NCBI GenBank assembly: GCA_943787265.1
Contig: CALSLT010000010.1
Coordinates: 1 to 43,848 of the forward strand
Length of the DNA: 43,848 bases
Direction: 5' to 3'
Source of the DNA: an uncultured Planctomycetaceae bacterium
GTDB taxonomy: Bacteria > Planctomycetota > Planctomycetia > Planctomycetales > Planctomycetaceae
Numbering within the stretch: the stretch's first letter is position 1; each line of letters starts with the position of its first letter. The notes beneath the pieces were generated by a model, which did no database searches, was not told where the DNA came from, and saw only the letters and a program-made list of their open reading frames with translations. The translations under genes were made by a program, and so were the position numbers. Shown here in pieces: positions 18,757-28,195 of this stretch.

Positions 18757-19845
18757 ATGTCTGCTGGTAATTCAGAACTCCGCCTTAACCGTCGAGTCAT
18801 GCTGCAAGGTCTGGCAGGGTTGGCGGCGGCGCCACTTTTGTCTGCGAATGCTCGCGCGGATGTGATGCCGAAGAAGTCGCAACTCGGCCTCGTTCTCTAT
18901 TGTGCCCGATTTCGCCGTGACGCTCTTCGCCGCAGAAACCCAAAATTCGATTTGTACTCGCCTGACAACTTCCTTGAGTACTGTCGGACCGTCGGTGCTG
19001 GCGGGATGCAATGTGCGCTGGGCGTGCTGGATGCGGCAGCAAGTCGGCGTTTACGCGACTATGCCGAAAGACATGCTCTGTATATTGAAGCGATCGTCAA
19101 GCTGCCGACGGACGACGCTGACGTCGTCCGATTTGATCGTGAGATGAAATCTGCATCCGATGTCGGGGCCGTCGCCGCGCGAACGACGATCATTCCGGGG
19201 CGGCGTTATGAGTACTTCAATTCGATCGACATGTTCAACGAGTTCGATGTTCGTGGACGCCGAATGTTGGAGCGTGGTACTTCCGTTGCGGAAAAGTACC
19301 GCATTCCGATCGCTGTTGAGAATCACAAGGATCATCTCGATGATCAGAGAATCGAACTCTTTGAGCATATAAGTAGTGAGTTCGTTGGGGCGTGTGTCGA
19401 TACGGGAAATAGTTTTGCGTTACTGGAAAATCCAATTGAGACCGTAAAGAAGTTCGCCCCCTGGGCGCATTCGGTCCATCTGAAAGATCAGGCGTTGCAG
19501 TTATACGATGATGGGTTTCTGCTGGGGGATATTCCGTTGGGGCAGGGCGGTCTCGATCTTATTCGGATGGTTCAGATTCTGAAGAAGACTCGGCCGGGCG
19601 TCCGTTTCACACTGGAATTGATCACTCGCGATCCGCTCAGAGTTCCGTGCCTGACCGACAAGTATTGGACCACGTTTCCAGAACGCCGAGCCACAGATTT
19701 AGCTGCGGCGTTGCGCTATGTCCGCGATCATTCGGCGCCGAATCTGCAATACGTTTCTCGAATGTCCCTCGATGAACAGCTCGTGCGCGAGGACACAAAT
19801 GTTCGGCAGAGTCTGGACTACGCTCGTGACGAACTTGGACTTTGA
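18757..19845 (+). CDS. exported sugar phosphate isomerase/epimerase-type TIM-barrel protein
   Basis: A 362-residue xylose-isomerase-like TIM barrel with a twin-arginine-like signal (NRRVMLQGLAGLAAAPLLSA, followed by ARA). Probable metal and substrate residues lie in the order usual for the fold: the Glu of IAVENHKDH, the Asp of ACVDTGNSF, the His of SVHLKD and the Glu of FTLELI. Start 18757 has AAGGAGAG at 18741-18748. The family includes hydroxypyruvate isomerases, tagatose epimerases and 3-keto-sugar processing enzymes; the substrate cannot be named from sequence. It follows the ThuA gene and precedes the Gfo/Idh/MocA gene, suggesting a shared sugar pathway. Confidence 0.85.
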   Translation: MSAGNSELRLNRRVMLQGLAGLAAAPLLSANARADVMPKKSQLGLVLYCARFRRDALRRRNPKFDLYSPDNFLEYCRTVGAGGMQCALGVLDAAASRRLRDYAERHALYIEAIVKLPTDDADVVRFDREMKSASDVGAVAARTTIIPGRRYEYFNSIDMFNEFDVRGRRMLERGTSVAEKYRIPIAVENHKDHLDDQRIELFEHISSEFVGACVDTGNSFALLENPIETVKKFAPWAHSVHLKDQALQLYDDGFLLGDIPLGQGGLDLIRMVQILKKTRPGVRFTLELITRDPLRVPCLTDKYWTTFPERRATDLAAALRYVRDHSAPNLQYVSRMSLDEQLVREDTNVRQSLDYARDELGL

Positions 19846-20088
19846 AGTGGCGAGTGAACGACGACGTTGACTGGACTTCATCCTTCACGCCGACCACATT
19901 GCGGGGGATCGCCACCTGCATACCGTCAGGGAGTCCCGTAGTCCGGCTATTGACTCTTCCGAGTCAACTACGAAGAGTGCAAATCGCATCCGGCAGGATT
20001 GGGTCGCAGGAGCGGTGTCCGGGAAAAGCTGGAAGATGATTTGATCGCAGAAAGATTGTTCGTGATTGATGGACGGAGCGTTGAAGTA

Positions 20089-21120
20089 ATGTCTGCTAAG
20101 TTAAGAGTCGGCGTGCTGGGACTTTCACACGACCACGTCTGGGAGAACGTCCAAACGTTGGTCGATCGGGACGACGTTGAGCTGGTCGGAGCGGCCGAGC
20201 CACGAGAGGAGCTGCGGCACAAGTTCCTGGCCGAGTTCGAAATCGACGCAGTTGTCGACCACGAGGCGTTGTTGGACAAGAGTGACCTGGACGCAGTTTA
20301 TGTCTTTTCCAGCAACAGAGAAGGTGCGTCACTTGCGGTTGCCGCGGCGGAACGTGGACTTCACGTGCTGATTGAAAAGCCGATGGCGGCGTCGCTTTCT
20401 CAGGCGGATGCGATGCTGGCTGCTGCTCGGCGAAACAATGTCAGACTGATGGTCAACTGGCCGTTTGCCTGGTGGCCGCAGCTTCAACATGCGTTGAGGC
20501 TCGCTGATGAGGGCGCGGTGGGCGATCTCTGGCAGGTCAAGTATCGCGCCGCGCATGCAGGACCGCAGGAACTGGGTTGCTCGCCGGCGTTCTGCGACTG
20601 GTTGTTTGATCCGCAGTTAAACGGCGGCGGAGCGCTGATGGATTATTGCTGCTACGGAGCCGTACTCGCTCGCGTGCTGATGGGAGTTCCCAATCGCGTG
20701 ACGGCATTGACCGGTCGATTCTGCAAAGAAAATATCACTGTCGAAGACAACGCATTTCTAGGGATGACTTATCCGCGAGGTATGGCGACGGCTGAAGGTT
20801 CCTGGACACAGATTGGAAAGCTGACCAGCTACACAACGGCGTTATACGGCTCGGCCGGGACGCTACTGGTCGAGCCTCGGAACGGCGGGCGATTGCTCCT
20901 GGCGACGGCCGACGATCCGGAAGGTAGCGAAGTTGAAGTTCCGCGAGCAGCGGAGCATTTGACGAACTCGGCCGCTCACTTTGTGCACGGGATTCGTACT
21001 GGAGAAGAATTCCAGTCACTATGCCAGGATCGAGTTTGCCGCGACACTCAGGAAATTCTGGAAGGTGGTCTACAGTCTGTGGAAGCGGGTTCGGAAATCA
21101 GTCTGCCACTTGTCATCTGA
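20089..21120 (+). CDS. Gfo/Idh/MocA-family NAD(P)-dependent oxidoreductase
   Basis: A 343-residue dehydrogenase. The N-terminal Rossmann domain begins LRVGVLGLSHDHVWENV, and the conserved catalytic-lysine segment is HVLIEKPMAAS. The C-terminal half (NGGGALMDYCCYGAVLARVLMG, FLGMTYPRGMATAEGSW) is the usual alpha/beta sheet domain. There is no signal peptide, so it should be cytoplasmic, unlike its two upstream neighbours. Family members oxidise or reduce sugars, inositols and 3-keto-sugars. The start at 20089 is weakly supported (GGAG 11 bases upstream) but puts the Rossmann strand at the N-terminus. It ends 15 bases before glpK, so the two are very likely one transcript. Confidence 0.85.
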   Translation: MSAKLRVGVLGLSHDHVWENVQTLVDRDDVELVGAAEPREELRHKFLAEFEIDAVVDHEALLDKSDLDAVYVFSSNREGASLAVAAAERGLHVLIEKPMAASLSQADAMLAAARRNNVRLMVNWPFAWWPQLQHALRLADEGAVGDLWQVKYRAAHAGPQELGCSPAFCDWLFDPQLNGGGALMDYCCYGAVLARVLMGVPNRVTALTGRFCKENITVEDNAFLGMTYPRGMATAEGSWTQIGKLTSYTTALYGSAGTLLVEPRNGGRLLLATADDPEGSEVEVPRAAEHLTNSAAHFVHGIRTGEEFQSLCQDRVCRDTQEILEGGLQSVEAGSEISLPLVI

Positions 21121-21135
21121 GATTGGAGTGACGTC

Positions 21136-22626
21136 ATGAAGGAACATGTTCTCGCATTAGATCAGGGCACGACGTCCAGCAGGGCGATCGTCTTCTCGAA
21201 GAACGGATTTGCCGTTGCCAAGGCGCAGCAGGAGTTTCCGCAACTGTTCCCTGAACCGGGGCATGTTGAGCACGACCCCGAGGCGATCTGGGAATCACAA
21301 CTTGCAACGGCGAAACAAGCCATTGCAGAATCTGGCGTGGATGCTGATCAGATCGCGGCGTTGGGGATTACCAATCAACGTGAAACGACGATCCTTTGGG
21401 AACGCGACTCGGGGAAGCTTGTAGCGAACGCGATTGTCTGGCAGAGCCGGATTACTGCGGGCCTGTGCGAGCAACTCAGAAACGACGGCTACGAGGATAC
21501 ATTCAAACAAAAGACGGGCCTTGTTCTTGATGCTTATTTTTCCGGTACAAAGATTCGATACCTGCTCGATCAAGTAGACGGGCTGCGTGCTCGCGCTGAA
21601 CGCGGCGAAATTCTGTTTGGTACAGTCGACACGTTTCTTGCCTGGCGACTGTCGGGCGGGAAGCTACACATCACCGACGTCAGCAATGCAAGCCGGACTC
21701 TGCTGTTCAACATTCACACGCTGGACTGGGACGACGAGCTGCTGGGGATTCTGGACATTCCGCGCGCGATGTTGCCGGAAGTTCGAGCGTCGAGTGAAGT
21801 TTACGGCGAGACCGATCCTGCTTTGTTTGGAGAAGCGATTCCAATTGCTGGCATTGCCGGGGACCAGCAAGCGGCAACGTTCGGACAGGGATGCTTTGAT
21901 GCAAGACAAGCGAAGAACACGTACGGCACGGGCTGCTTCCTCCTGATGAATACGGGTGATCAACCGGTTGCGTCGAACAATGGCTTGCTGACAACCGTCG
22001 GATGGAAAGTCGACGGGAAGGTCACCTATTGCCTGGAAGGCTCTGTGTTTGTTGCCGGCGCTGTTGTGCAGTGGCTCCGCGACGGATTGCAGTTTTTTGA
22101 CGATGCATCTGAAGTCGAACAACTGGCTCGGAGCGTTGACTCAACGGATGGCGTTTATCTCGTTCCAGCGTTTGTGGGGCTTGGAGCGCCGTACTGGGAC
22201 GCAGATGCCCGGGGGACATTGGTTGGGATGACTCGTGGTACGACGCGAGCTCACATCGCGCGAGCGGCTCTGGAAGCAATTGCCTACCAGACAAAGGACG
22301 TTCTGGACGCGATGGAGAGCGACTGCGGTCAGTCACTCGACCTGCTTCGCGTCGATGGCGGAGCGACCGAAAACTCGTTCCTGATGCAGTTTCAGGCGGA
22401 CCTGCTGGATGTGTCCGTGCAGCGGCCGGTCGTCGGAGAAACGACCGCATTGGGAGCGGCATACCTCGCCGGACTGGCAACAGGCGTCTGGCAGAGTACG
22501 GCAGACGTTTCCAGCAACTGGCAACTCGACGCCGAATTCACACCGGCAGTCGATCAATCATCGATGGATCAGCGTTACTCCGATTGGAAACGCGCCGTCG
22601 AACGATCACGCAACTGGACGAGCTGA
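21136..22626 (+). CDS. glpK: glycerol kinase
   Basis: A full-length (496-residue) FGGY-family glycerol kinase that phosphorylates glycerol to glycerol 3-phosphate with ATP in the cytoplasm. Visible features are the N-terminal phosphate loop [52 protein letters not shown], the active-site Asp-Gln in [21 protein letters not shown], and the C-terminal ATP-binding segment [21 protein letters not shown]. Length and motif order match the family closely. A ribosome site (GGAG) lies just before the ATG. It directly follows the Gfo/Idh/MocA gene and converges with a minus-strand M56 gene only 14 bases away. No glpF or glpD homologue lies in the window. Confidence 0.95.
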   Translation: MKEHVLALDQGTTSSRAIVFSKNGFAVAKAQQEFPQLFPEPGHVEHDPEAIWESQLATAKQAIAESGVDADQIAALGITNQRETTILWERDSGKLVANAIVWQSRITAGLCEQLRNDGYEDTFKQKTGLVLDAYFSGTKIRYLLDQVDGLRARAERGEILFGTVDTFLAWRLSGGKLHITDVSNASRTLLFNIHTLDWDDELLGILDIPRAMLPEVRASSEVYGETDPALFGEAIPIAGIAGDQQAATFGQGCFDARQAKNTYGTGCFLLMNTGDQPVASNNGLLTTVGWKVDGKVTYCLEGSVFVAGAVVQWLRDGLQFFDDASEVEQLARSVDSTDGVYLVPAFVGLGAPYWDADARGTLVGMTRGTTRAHIARAALEAIAYQTKDVLDAMESDCGQSLDLLRVDGGATENSFLMQFQADLLDVSVQRPVVGETTALGAAYLAGLATGVWQSTADVSSNWQLDAEFTPAVDQSSMDQRYSDWKRAVERSRNWTS

Positions 22627-22640
22627 CGATTCTTCAATGG

Positions 22641-25600
22641 TCAATGCGGCTCACGAGGCTTGAGTTCCGAGTTCGCTTCGACTCGGAATGTCATTTTCAT
22701 GTTGCCCGGGGGGCTGGTGATCGTTCCGTCCGGAGAGTCATAGGGTTTCGCGCCGCGCACGACGAACTTCATCCGTTTGTCCGGCAGATTGCTGAATCGA
22801 AATCGCCCGCTCGAGTCAGTGCGAGTCTCAGCTTCGCAATGAAATGGTTCACCATCAGATCGAGCGTAAACTTCAGCGTTTGGAATCGGCCACCCCGAGG
22901 CTCGGTCACGGATGACGCCAGCAGCCCTTTTGCCGATCTTCAGTCGGATGATGATCGGTTTCTTCAGATCCGCAACGGCAACTCTTGTGGATTGATAATT
23001 CTTGCGAGAATTCACAACGACGAAGTGCTCGCGCACGTCCGGGTTGATGGGGCCGATCGTGAAGCGTCCCGATGCGTCAGTGTCCACAGGGAGCGAAGTA
23101 TGCGACAGTGCGAAATCGGAGAGACCATACTTGACGGGAATTCCACTGAGTGGCCGATTGAATCGATCGACGGCCTTTCCGTGAATATGCACACCGCGCG
23201 GCAGAACGATGTTGACCTTCGACAATGGAGTCGCAGCATTCAGTCGGATCGGTCCAGCCGCGGCAAACATTGGATCTTGCTGTGCATACACGAAGTATGT
23301 ACCCCCGAGTGGGATTGGGCTCAGAAAGTATTTTCCTTCACGATCCGTCCGAGCACTTCGGTTTCGCCAGGAGATCTGCGGCGCATCGGCCGCAGGGGCG
23401 ATCGCCAGAATCTTGATCGGCGTATCAGTTGGAAGTGGTCGTCCGTCAGAGTGCCGAGCGACTCCAGCAATTGCGCCCGCAGCCAGCAACGGTACGTTGT
23501 GGCTTGTCGGTGATGATCCCTCGCCAATTGTGATGGTGGCAGGCTCGAACCAGGCTCCAACGACAGCGTTTGGGCTGATGTGTACGCTCCCGCCGGCATA
23601 GCAACTGACCTCCACTTTCCCATCAAGGATAGGAACCATCTTGACCGCGTTTCCCGACTGTCCTTCCGGTCCCCGAATCTGGACCATGATTTCGCCCTCG
23701 GGGGAAACATTGCCGTCTGGCAGGTTGAATCGAAGGATCAGTTTGGTGTTACAGACTGGGCCGTCGTCTATGTGAAAGTTGTATCCGTATACTGGTTTTC
23801 TAATCGCGACGTACGCCGTGCAATTTTCCGTGTGAAGTGTGACTGATCCAGGAAGCAGATTTCCGATGCGAAAATGCCCGACTCCATCTTCGACAGAAAC
23901 AGGCGTAAAACGTGTGCTGCTGCTGCCGTTTTGGAAGCCGTCAATATCTATATCCTGTTGGTAGTAGCATCCGTGCGTGCCAATCGTTTTGTTTTTTTCT
24001 CTCAATTTAGCACGCCAATGCTGCTCTTTCGTTAAGAGCAGTCGGTCAACATCGCCGGTGACAGTCCCCTCGATGACGAGTTCGGGACCGAGCTGGAACG
24101 ATCGGTTGACTTCATCTGCAACCACATTGTCAATCAGATGCCGACCATCGTTCTCCGTTCGAATGTCAAGGAAATACACTTTTCCCATAGCCAATGTGTT
24201 AAGCGTTAGTTGGCCGGCGTCGTTCGTTGTTGTCAGTTGGTGATCTGGAGACTGAAGTTGGAGATACGGTTGATCTGGCGACACGACTCCATAAAGCATG
24301 ACTCTGGCATTGGCCACGGGTCGGCCATCAACGTTCGTAACGACTCCCGTCGTTGGCTGTGCTTTTGCAAGACGAATGACCGGAGGATCGTCGCGGTTGA
24401 GCTCCAGATTTGTCGCCGTGAGCATTTCAAATCCGGAACGACGGATCTTCAGGTCGTAACGTACTGCCTCGAGCGGATGTTCAAGACGGACAATGCCTTC
24501 AGTGTTAGATTCAAGCCTGCCGAAATGTCGGATGAAATTGTTGACTCGAAACGTGCATGTGATCTGAGCATCCGCGACTGGCCGTCCGGCTGCATCTTCA
24601 AGTCGAAATTCGGCAGGAGTCCCTTTCTTGAGCACGATATCGAGCGGGTCGACAGGCGTGTCATCGATGCTGTGAGGTAACGGGCCAAGCAGTAACGGTG
24701 CATAGCCATCGGCTGTAACGTGAAGGTGGGTTTTCATGTTGGGGACATTGATCGAAAACTCGTCTTCCACTGAAGAACCGTACGAACCACTTCTCCGGGA
24801 ACTCGTCGCTAGTGCGGTGATATGAGTCCCCCACGGCAGTGGTTTTCCATCTTCGGTCTTGATCGTTCCAGTTAGTTTTCGTCGCTCTGGCTCGTAGCTC
24901 AACGTTGCGATTGGTGGAACTTCAGCGCGAGCTTCGGTCAGAACTTCCATTCGTTCTTCAGGAGTGAGCAGTCGAGCTGCGAATTCAACGACGACTTGTG
25001 CTCCTTTTTCGGTGGCGAACACGGCCACACTCGAAAGTACCAATGCGCCGCAGAGTGATGCCCAGTGGATTTTCAGGTTGGGTATCATTGCCGGAGCGAG
25101 CACGCGACGAATCCGGTCGGCGATCGAGCCGGAATCTCGGCGAGGGGACAAATTCTGGGCCAGCGCTGGCGGCTGTTGGCCGACAAGGCTTTCGGCGAAC
25201 GCCGCCAGAACGGTGGCATACTCAAGCGGGTTATCCGTGGCTGCAACGGCCATAGCGTCGGCACAGGCTTCGCGTTCGATCCGGAGTTGACGACTGATCC
25301 ACCACACGGCCGGATTAAAGAACAGCAGCGACTCGATCAACATCTGGCCAAGGTTCACCAGATAATCGTGACGCCGAATGTGGGCCAGTTCGTGGATGAT
25401 GACGACTTTGAGCTGTTCGGCAGTCAGGCCGGTCATCACGCTGCCGGGCAGAAGTAGCACAGGCCAGAACGCCCCCATGATTGCCGGAGACCGTAATTGT
25501 TCTGTGATGGTCACTCGAATGTGACTGCCGATTCCCAGTTGTTTAGCGAGTTGACTGACCAGCGACGTTGTTTCGGAGTCTGCTGGCAGCATCGTCTGGC

Positions 25601-26156
25601 AAAGGCTTCGTCCGGCCAGGAGCTGCATGACAAGTCGAACGAGCATGAGCAGCACGCCAGCAACCCAGGCGACCGCTGTGAGTGGGCTCAGGATCGACGC
25701 ACTCAGAATCGCAGAGGAACCTGCTGCAGAGTCTCGCCGGAAAGGCTCAACGGGAATGCCGTCGATCGTTGATCGAAGCGGGACAGCCGTAGCGCTGCCA
25801 CTTTCGTCCGGCTCTGGTTCTGTGAGAGCGAGCAACTCTGACGCCGAGTGACCGTCGCTCGCCGTGTTGGAAGAATTGGCGGAAACGGTGTTTGCGGCAG
25901 ATGCTCCGTTGTCGACGTGCGAAAGCCACGACCATGTCAGGATCGAAGTCAGAGGCGCAGCCAGCAAAGCGGCGACGCAGATCGCGTAACGGATTTGGCT
26001 TTTTCGACCGTCACAACACCGCAGGATCATCGCGAGAATTACAATGACCGCAGCACCCTGCCACAGTGAATGACCAAGTGCCAGCACCAGACGTGACCAT
26101 TCTGGACCGGAGAACGGTGCCAGCAGAGTTTCATGTAGCCAGGTTTCTTCGGCCAT
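22641..26156 (-). CDS. BlaR1-like M56 membrane metalloprotease with carboxypeptidase-regulatory-like repeats (module 2)
   Basis: An 1171-residue sensor protease. The N-terminal M56 unit has membrane helices near 35-45, 58-75 and 155-180 and the zinc motif HELAH at 255-259, followed by RIEREACADAMAV with the downstream glutamate. After a further helix (LCGALVLSSVAVFA) the large outer part carries several beta-sandwich units with the G-x-(V/I)-x(4-6)-G-x-P-x(2)-(A/G) pattern: LTGTIKTEDGKPLPWG, TTGVVTNVDGRPVANARV, AGVARHSDGRPLPTDT, HGKAVDRFNRPLSGIPV and AGVIRDRASGWPIPNAEV. These are typical carbohydrate- or surface-binding-like scaffolds, so this may be a cell-wall or polysaccharide sensor; that is inference. 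It follows its BlaI partner by 45 bases on the minus strand and converges with glpK. Confidence 0.88.
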   Translation of the reverse strand: MAEETWLHETLLAPFSGPEWSRLVLALGHSLWQGAAVIVILAMILRCCDGRKSQIRYAICVAALLAAPLTSILTWSWLSHVDNGASAANTVSANSSNTASDGHSASELLALTEPEPDESGSATAVPLRSTIDGIPVEPFRRDSAAGSSAILSASILSPLTAVAWVAGVLLMLVRLVMQLLAGRSLCQTMLPADSETTSLVSQLAKQLGIGSHIRVTITEQLRSPAIMGAFWPVLLLPGSVMTGLTAEQLKVVIIHELAHIRRHDYLVNLGQMLIESLLFFNPAVWWISRQLRIEREACADAMAVAATDNPLEYATVLAAFAESLVGQQPPALAQNLSPRRDSGSIADRIRRVLAPAMIPNLKIHWASLCGALVLSSVAVFATEKGAQVVVEFAARLLTPEERMEVLTEARAEVPPIATLSYEPERRKLTGTIKTEDGKPLPWGTHITALATSSRRSGSYGSSVEDEFSINVPNMKTHLHVTADGYAPLLLGPLPHSIDDTPVDPLDIVLKKGTPAEFRLEDAAGRPVADAQITCTFRVNNFIRHFGRLESNTEGIVRLEHPLEAVRYDLKIRRSGFEMLTATNLELNRDDPPVIRLAKAQPTTGVVTNVDGRPVANARVMLYGVVSPDQPYLQLQSPDHQLTTTNDAGQLTLNTLAMGKVYFLDIRTENDGRHLIDNVVADEVNRSFQLGPELVIEGTVTGDVDRLLLTKEQHWRAKLREKNKTIGTHGCYYQQDIDIDGFQNGSSSTRFTPVSVEDGVGHFRIGNLLPGSVTLHTENCTAYVAIRKPVYGYNFHIDDGPVCNTKLILRFNLPDGNVSPEGEIMVQIRGPEGQSGNAVKMVPILDGKVEVSCYAGGSVHISPNAVVGAWFEPATITIGEGSSPTSHNVPLLAAGAIAGVARHSDGRPLPTDTPIKILAIAPAADAPQISWRNRSARTDREGKYFLSPIPLGGTYFVYAQQDPMFAAAGPIRLNAATPLSKVNIVLPRGVHIHGKAVDRFNRPLSGIPVKYGLSDFALSHTSLPVDTDASGRFTIGPINPDVREHFVVVNSRKNYQSTRVAVADLKKPIIIRLKIGKRAAGVIRDRASGWPIPNAEVYARSDGEPFHCEAETRTDSSGRFRFSNLPDKRMKFVVRGAKPYDSPDGTITSPPGNMKMTFRVEANSELKPREPH

Positions 26157-26201
26157 GAGCTGAGTTCCAAATGGCAGGTTGCAGTGGCACGCGAACGTTG
26201 C

Positions 26202-26582
26202 TTATTCCTTGTTGAGCTGCTTCGAGTACTCACGGATTAGCCGTCGAATCTCAGTCAGTTCGGACTTGTCAACGCTCGCTTCGTCGAGCAGGCACTGCAG
26301 CACCGCCGACGGTTTTCCACTAAAAACATTCCGCATTAGATCGCCCATCATCGGCCGCATTATGGCGTCTCGTTCCAAGGCGGGGGTGAATACGTGGGCC
26401 GCGCCGTCACGTGAATGGCTGAGGAACCCCTTCTTCTCCATCACCTGCATTGTCGACAGGATGGTCGTGTATGCCCGCTGCTTGCCGTCTGGCAGCAGGC
26501 CAAGCACCGCGCGAACAGTGCAAGGCCCGTTGTTCCAGAGGACGGATAGGATTTTCAGCTCCAGCTCCGATGGCTTCTGCAT
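26202..26582 (-). CDS. BlaI/MecI/CopY-family transcriptional repressor (module 2)
   Basis: A 126-residue winged-helix repressor beginning MQKPSELELKILSVLWNNGPCTVRAV, with the recognition helix region AYTTILSTMQVMEKKGFL and wing HSRDGAAHVFTP, then the dimerisation half. I start at 26582, not at the in-frame ATG at 26603, because GGCGGGAA lies upstream of the inner ATG, the outer one lacks a ribosome site, and the homology starts at the inner Met. It is the first gene of a minus-strand pair with the M56 protease. A perfect 20-bp dyad 32 bases upstream is its likely operator. Confidence 0.9.
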   Translation of the reverse strand: MQKPSELELKILSVLWNNGPCTVRAVLGLLPDGKQRAYTTILSTMQVMEKKGFLSHSRDGAAHVFTPALERDAIMRPMMGDLMRNVFSGKPSAVLQCLLDEASVDKSELTEIRRLIREYSKQLNKE

Positions 26583-26614
26583 TCGATTCCCGCCGGTAAT
26601 CATGCGACTGCTAT

Positions 26615-26634
26615 AGTACTATAGAAATAGTACT
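26615..26634. promoter_or_regulatory. operator dyad for the module 2 BlaI repressor
   Basis: AGTACTAT-AGAA-ATAGTACT is a perfect 8-bp inverted repeat with a 4-base spacer, and its left part overlaps the 14-bp palindrome CTATAGTACTATAG (26611-26624). It sits between the minus-strand blaI gene and the divergent DUF1080 gene (start 26782), so it could control one or both. The sequence differs from the module 1 operators. Confidence 0.7.
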
Positions 26635-26781
26635 GTAATGGTGCTATTACGAAAAGCAATGGCGCTGCTCAGCTTTTCGACTTTCAAGTGAGCAGACGCC
26701 GTGGGCCTTTCGAAATCGGTCGACTGCCCCAATAATCCGCGGCGGGCAAGTCTGCCCTAAATATCAACTGGAGAACTCACC

Positions 26782-28107
26782 ATGAAGTGCTCACGTTTTG
26801 CTGTTGCTGCTTTTTCGTTGTTGCTGCCTTTCGTGGCTGTGGCTGAGGATGCAAAGTCAGTCGCCGCCGCTGAGACACACAACTTGCCACCTGGCGGGTT
26901 TGTTGCGTTGTTTAACGGTGAGGATCTATCAGGTTGGCGTGGGTTAGGGCATTTTGATCCGCGTAAACTGCGAGCGATGTCGCCTGCAGATCAGAAGACG
27001 CTGTTCTCGAAGAACTGGGAAGAGGTGCTCAAGCACTGGTCTGTCGAGGATGGCGAACTTGTCAACGACGGTCACGGCCCGTACCTCACCACTTTGGAAG
27101 AATACGGCGATTACGAGCTGATGCTTGACTACAAGACCGTCGCGAAGGCGGACAGCGGTGTTTACATGCGGATGACTCCGCAGGTTCAGATTTGGGACTA
27201 CACGAAGGAAGGCAATAAGTGGCATCTGGGAGCCGACAAAGGCTCCGGCAGCTTGTGGAACAACGCTAAAGGCAGCAAAGGGAAAGATGCCCTGGTGCTG
27301 GCAGATAAACCGTTCGGCGAGTGGAACCGGATGCGGATCCGAATGGTCGGCGACAAGGCGACTGTCCACCTGAATGGCAAGCTGGTCGTTGACGATGCTC
27401 GGATGCACAACTTCTGGGATCGCAGCCAGCCGCTGTTTCCTGTCGGCTCGATTCAGTTGCAGACGCACGGCGGTGAGATTCGCTGGCGAAACGTCTTCCT
27501 GCGAGAACTCACGCGAGAACTACCAGCGAGCGGGAAACTGGTCAGTGGCAAACCGGCAGGCAGTGGCTGGAAGCCGGTCTTTAGCGATGACAGCCTTGCC
27601 GGCTGGAAACATGAGCCGGAGTTCTGGTCGATTTCCGACGGTGTTCTGACGGGCAAGTACGACGGCGGAAAACTCCACCACTATATGTACAGCGAAAAAG
27701 AATACGGCGATTTCGAGATGCATGCTTCTGTCAAGATGACCGGAACCAAGGCCAACAGCGGAGTCTGTATTCGCACAAAGCCGACGAGCTTTGACAACGT
27801 GCCGGGGTATCAGGTCGACATGGGCGAAGGCTACTGGGGCTGCCTGTGGGACGAACGCCGCGACGGGATGGTCGATCGATTCGATCCAGAAGTGGCGAAG
27901 AATCTGGTCAAAGCCGACGAGTGGAATCACTTCTACATTGTCGCGAAAGGTCACTACATCCAAGGCTGGCTGAACGGAGTAAAAACGATCGACGTGATTC
28001 ACCCTCGTGGGGACAAATCGGGGGCTCTTGGCCTTCAGTTGACTCATGGAAAGCAGCGAAAGATTCACGCTCAGTTCAAGAATCTTTGGATTCGCAACTT
28101 GCCGTGA
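26782..28107 (+). CDS. exported protein with two DUF1080 (3-keto-disaccharide hydrolase-like) domains
   Basis: A 441-residue secreted protein with signal peptide MKCSRFAVAAFSLLLPFVAVA. Two concanavalin-like beta-sandwich DUF1080 domains follow: domain 1 (~38-245: FVALFNGEDLSGWRG, WSVEDGELVNDG, YGDYELMLDYK, DSGVYMR, EWNRMRIRMVGDKATVHLNG) and domain 2 (~265-440: WKPVFSDDSLAGWKH, WSISDGVLTGKYDGG, YGDFEMHASVKM, NSGVCIRT, EWNHFYIVAKGHYIQGWLNG). Members of this family hydrolyse or process 3-keto-glycosides. A GGAG ribosome site precedes the ATG. The gene is divergent from the BlaI module and convergent with the SMP-30 gene. Gfo/Idh/MocA and TIM-barrel genes a few kb away fit the same chemistry. Confidence 0.88.
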   Translation: MKCSRFAVAAFSLLLPFVAVAEDAKSVAAAETHNLPPGGFVALFNGEDLSGWRGLGHFDPRKLRAMSPADQKTLFSKNWEEVLKHWSVEDGELVNDGHGPYLTTLEEYGDYELMLDYKTVAKADSGVYMRMTPQVQIWDYTKEGNKWHLGADKGSGSLWNNAKGSKGKDALVLADKPFGEWNRMRIRMVGDKATVHLNGKLVVDDARMHNFWDRSQPLFPVGSIQLQTHGGEIRWRNVFLRELTRELPASGKLVSGKPAGSGWKPVFSDDSLAGWKHEPEFWSISDGVLTGKYDGGKLHHYMYSEKEYGDFEMHASVKMTGTKANSGVCIRTKPTSFDNVPGYQVDMGEGYWGCLWDERRDGMVDRFDPEVAKNLVKADEWNHFYIVAKGHYIQGWLNGVKTIDVIHPRGDKSGALGLQLTHGKQRKIHAQFKNLWIRNLP

Positions 28108-28147
28108 CACCAGCGAAACAGTGCCGTCGGATATCGGCCAGCCTTTC

Positions 28148-28184
28148 GTGCATCGGTTGTGCAGCTCGCGCACAACCGATGCGC
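28148..28184. terminator. bidirectional terminator-like hairpin between convergent genes
   Basis: GCATCGGTTGTGC (28150-28162) and GCACAACCGATGC (28170-28182) form a perfect 13-bp stem around a 7-base loop, extended outward by one G-T and one G-C pair. It lies between the DUF1080 stop (28107) and the SMP-30 stop (28196). There is no clear T tract on either side. Confidence 0.65.
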
Positions 28185-28195
28185 AAGGATGCTGA

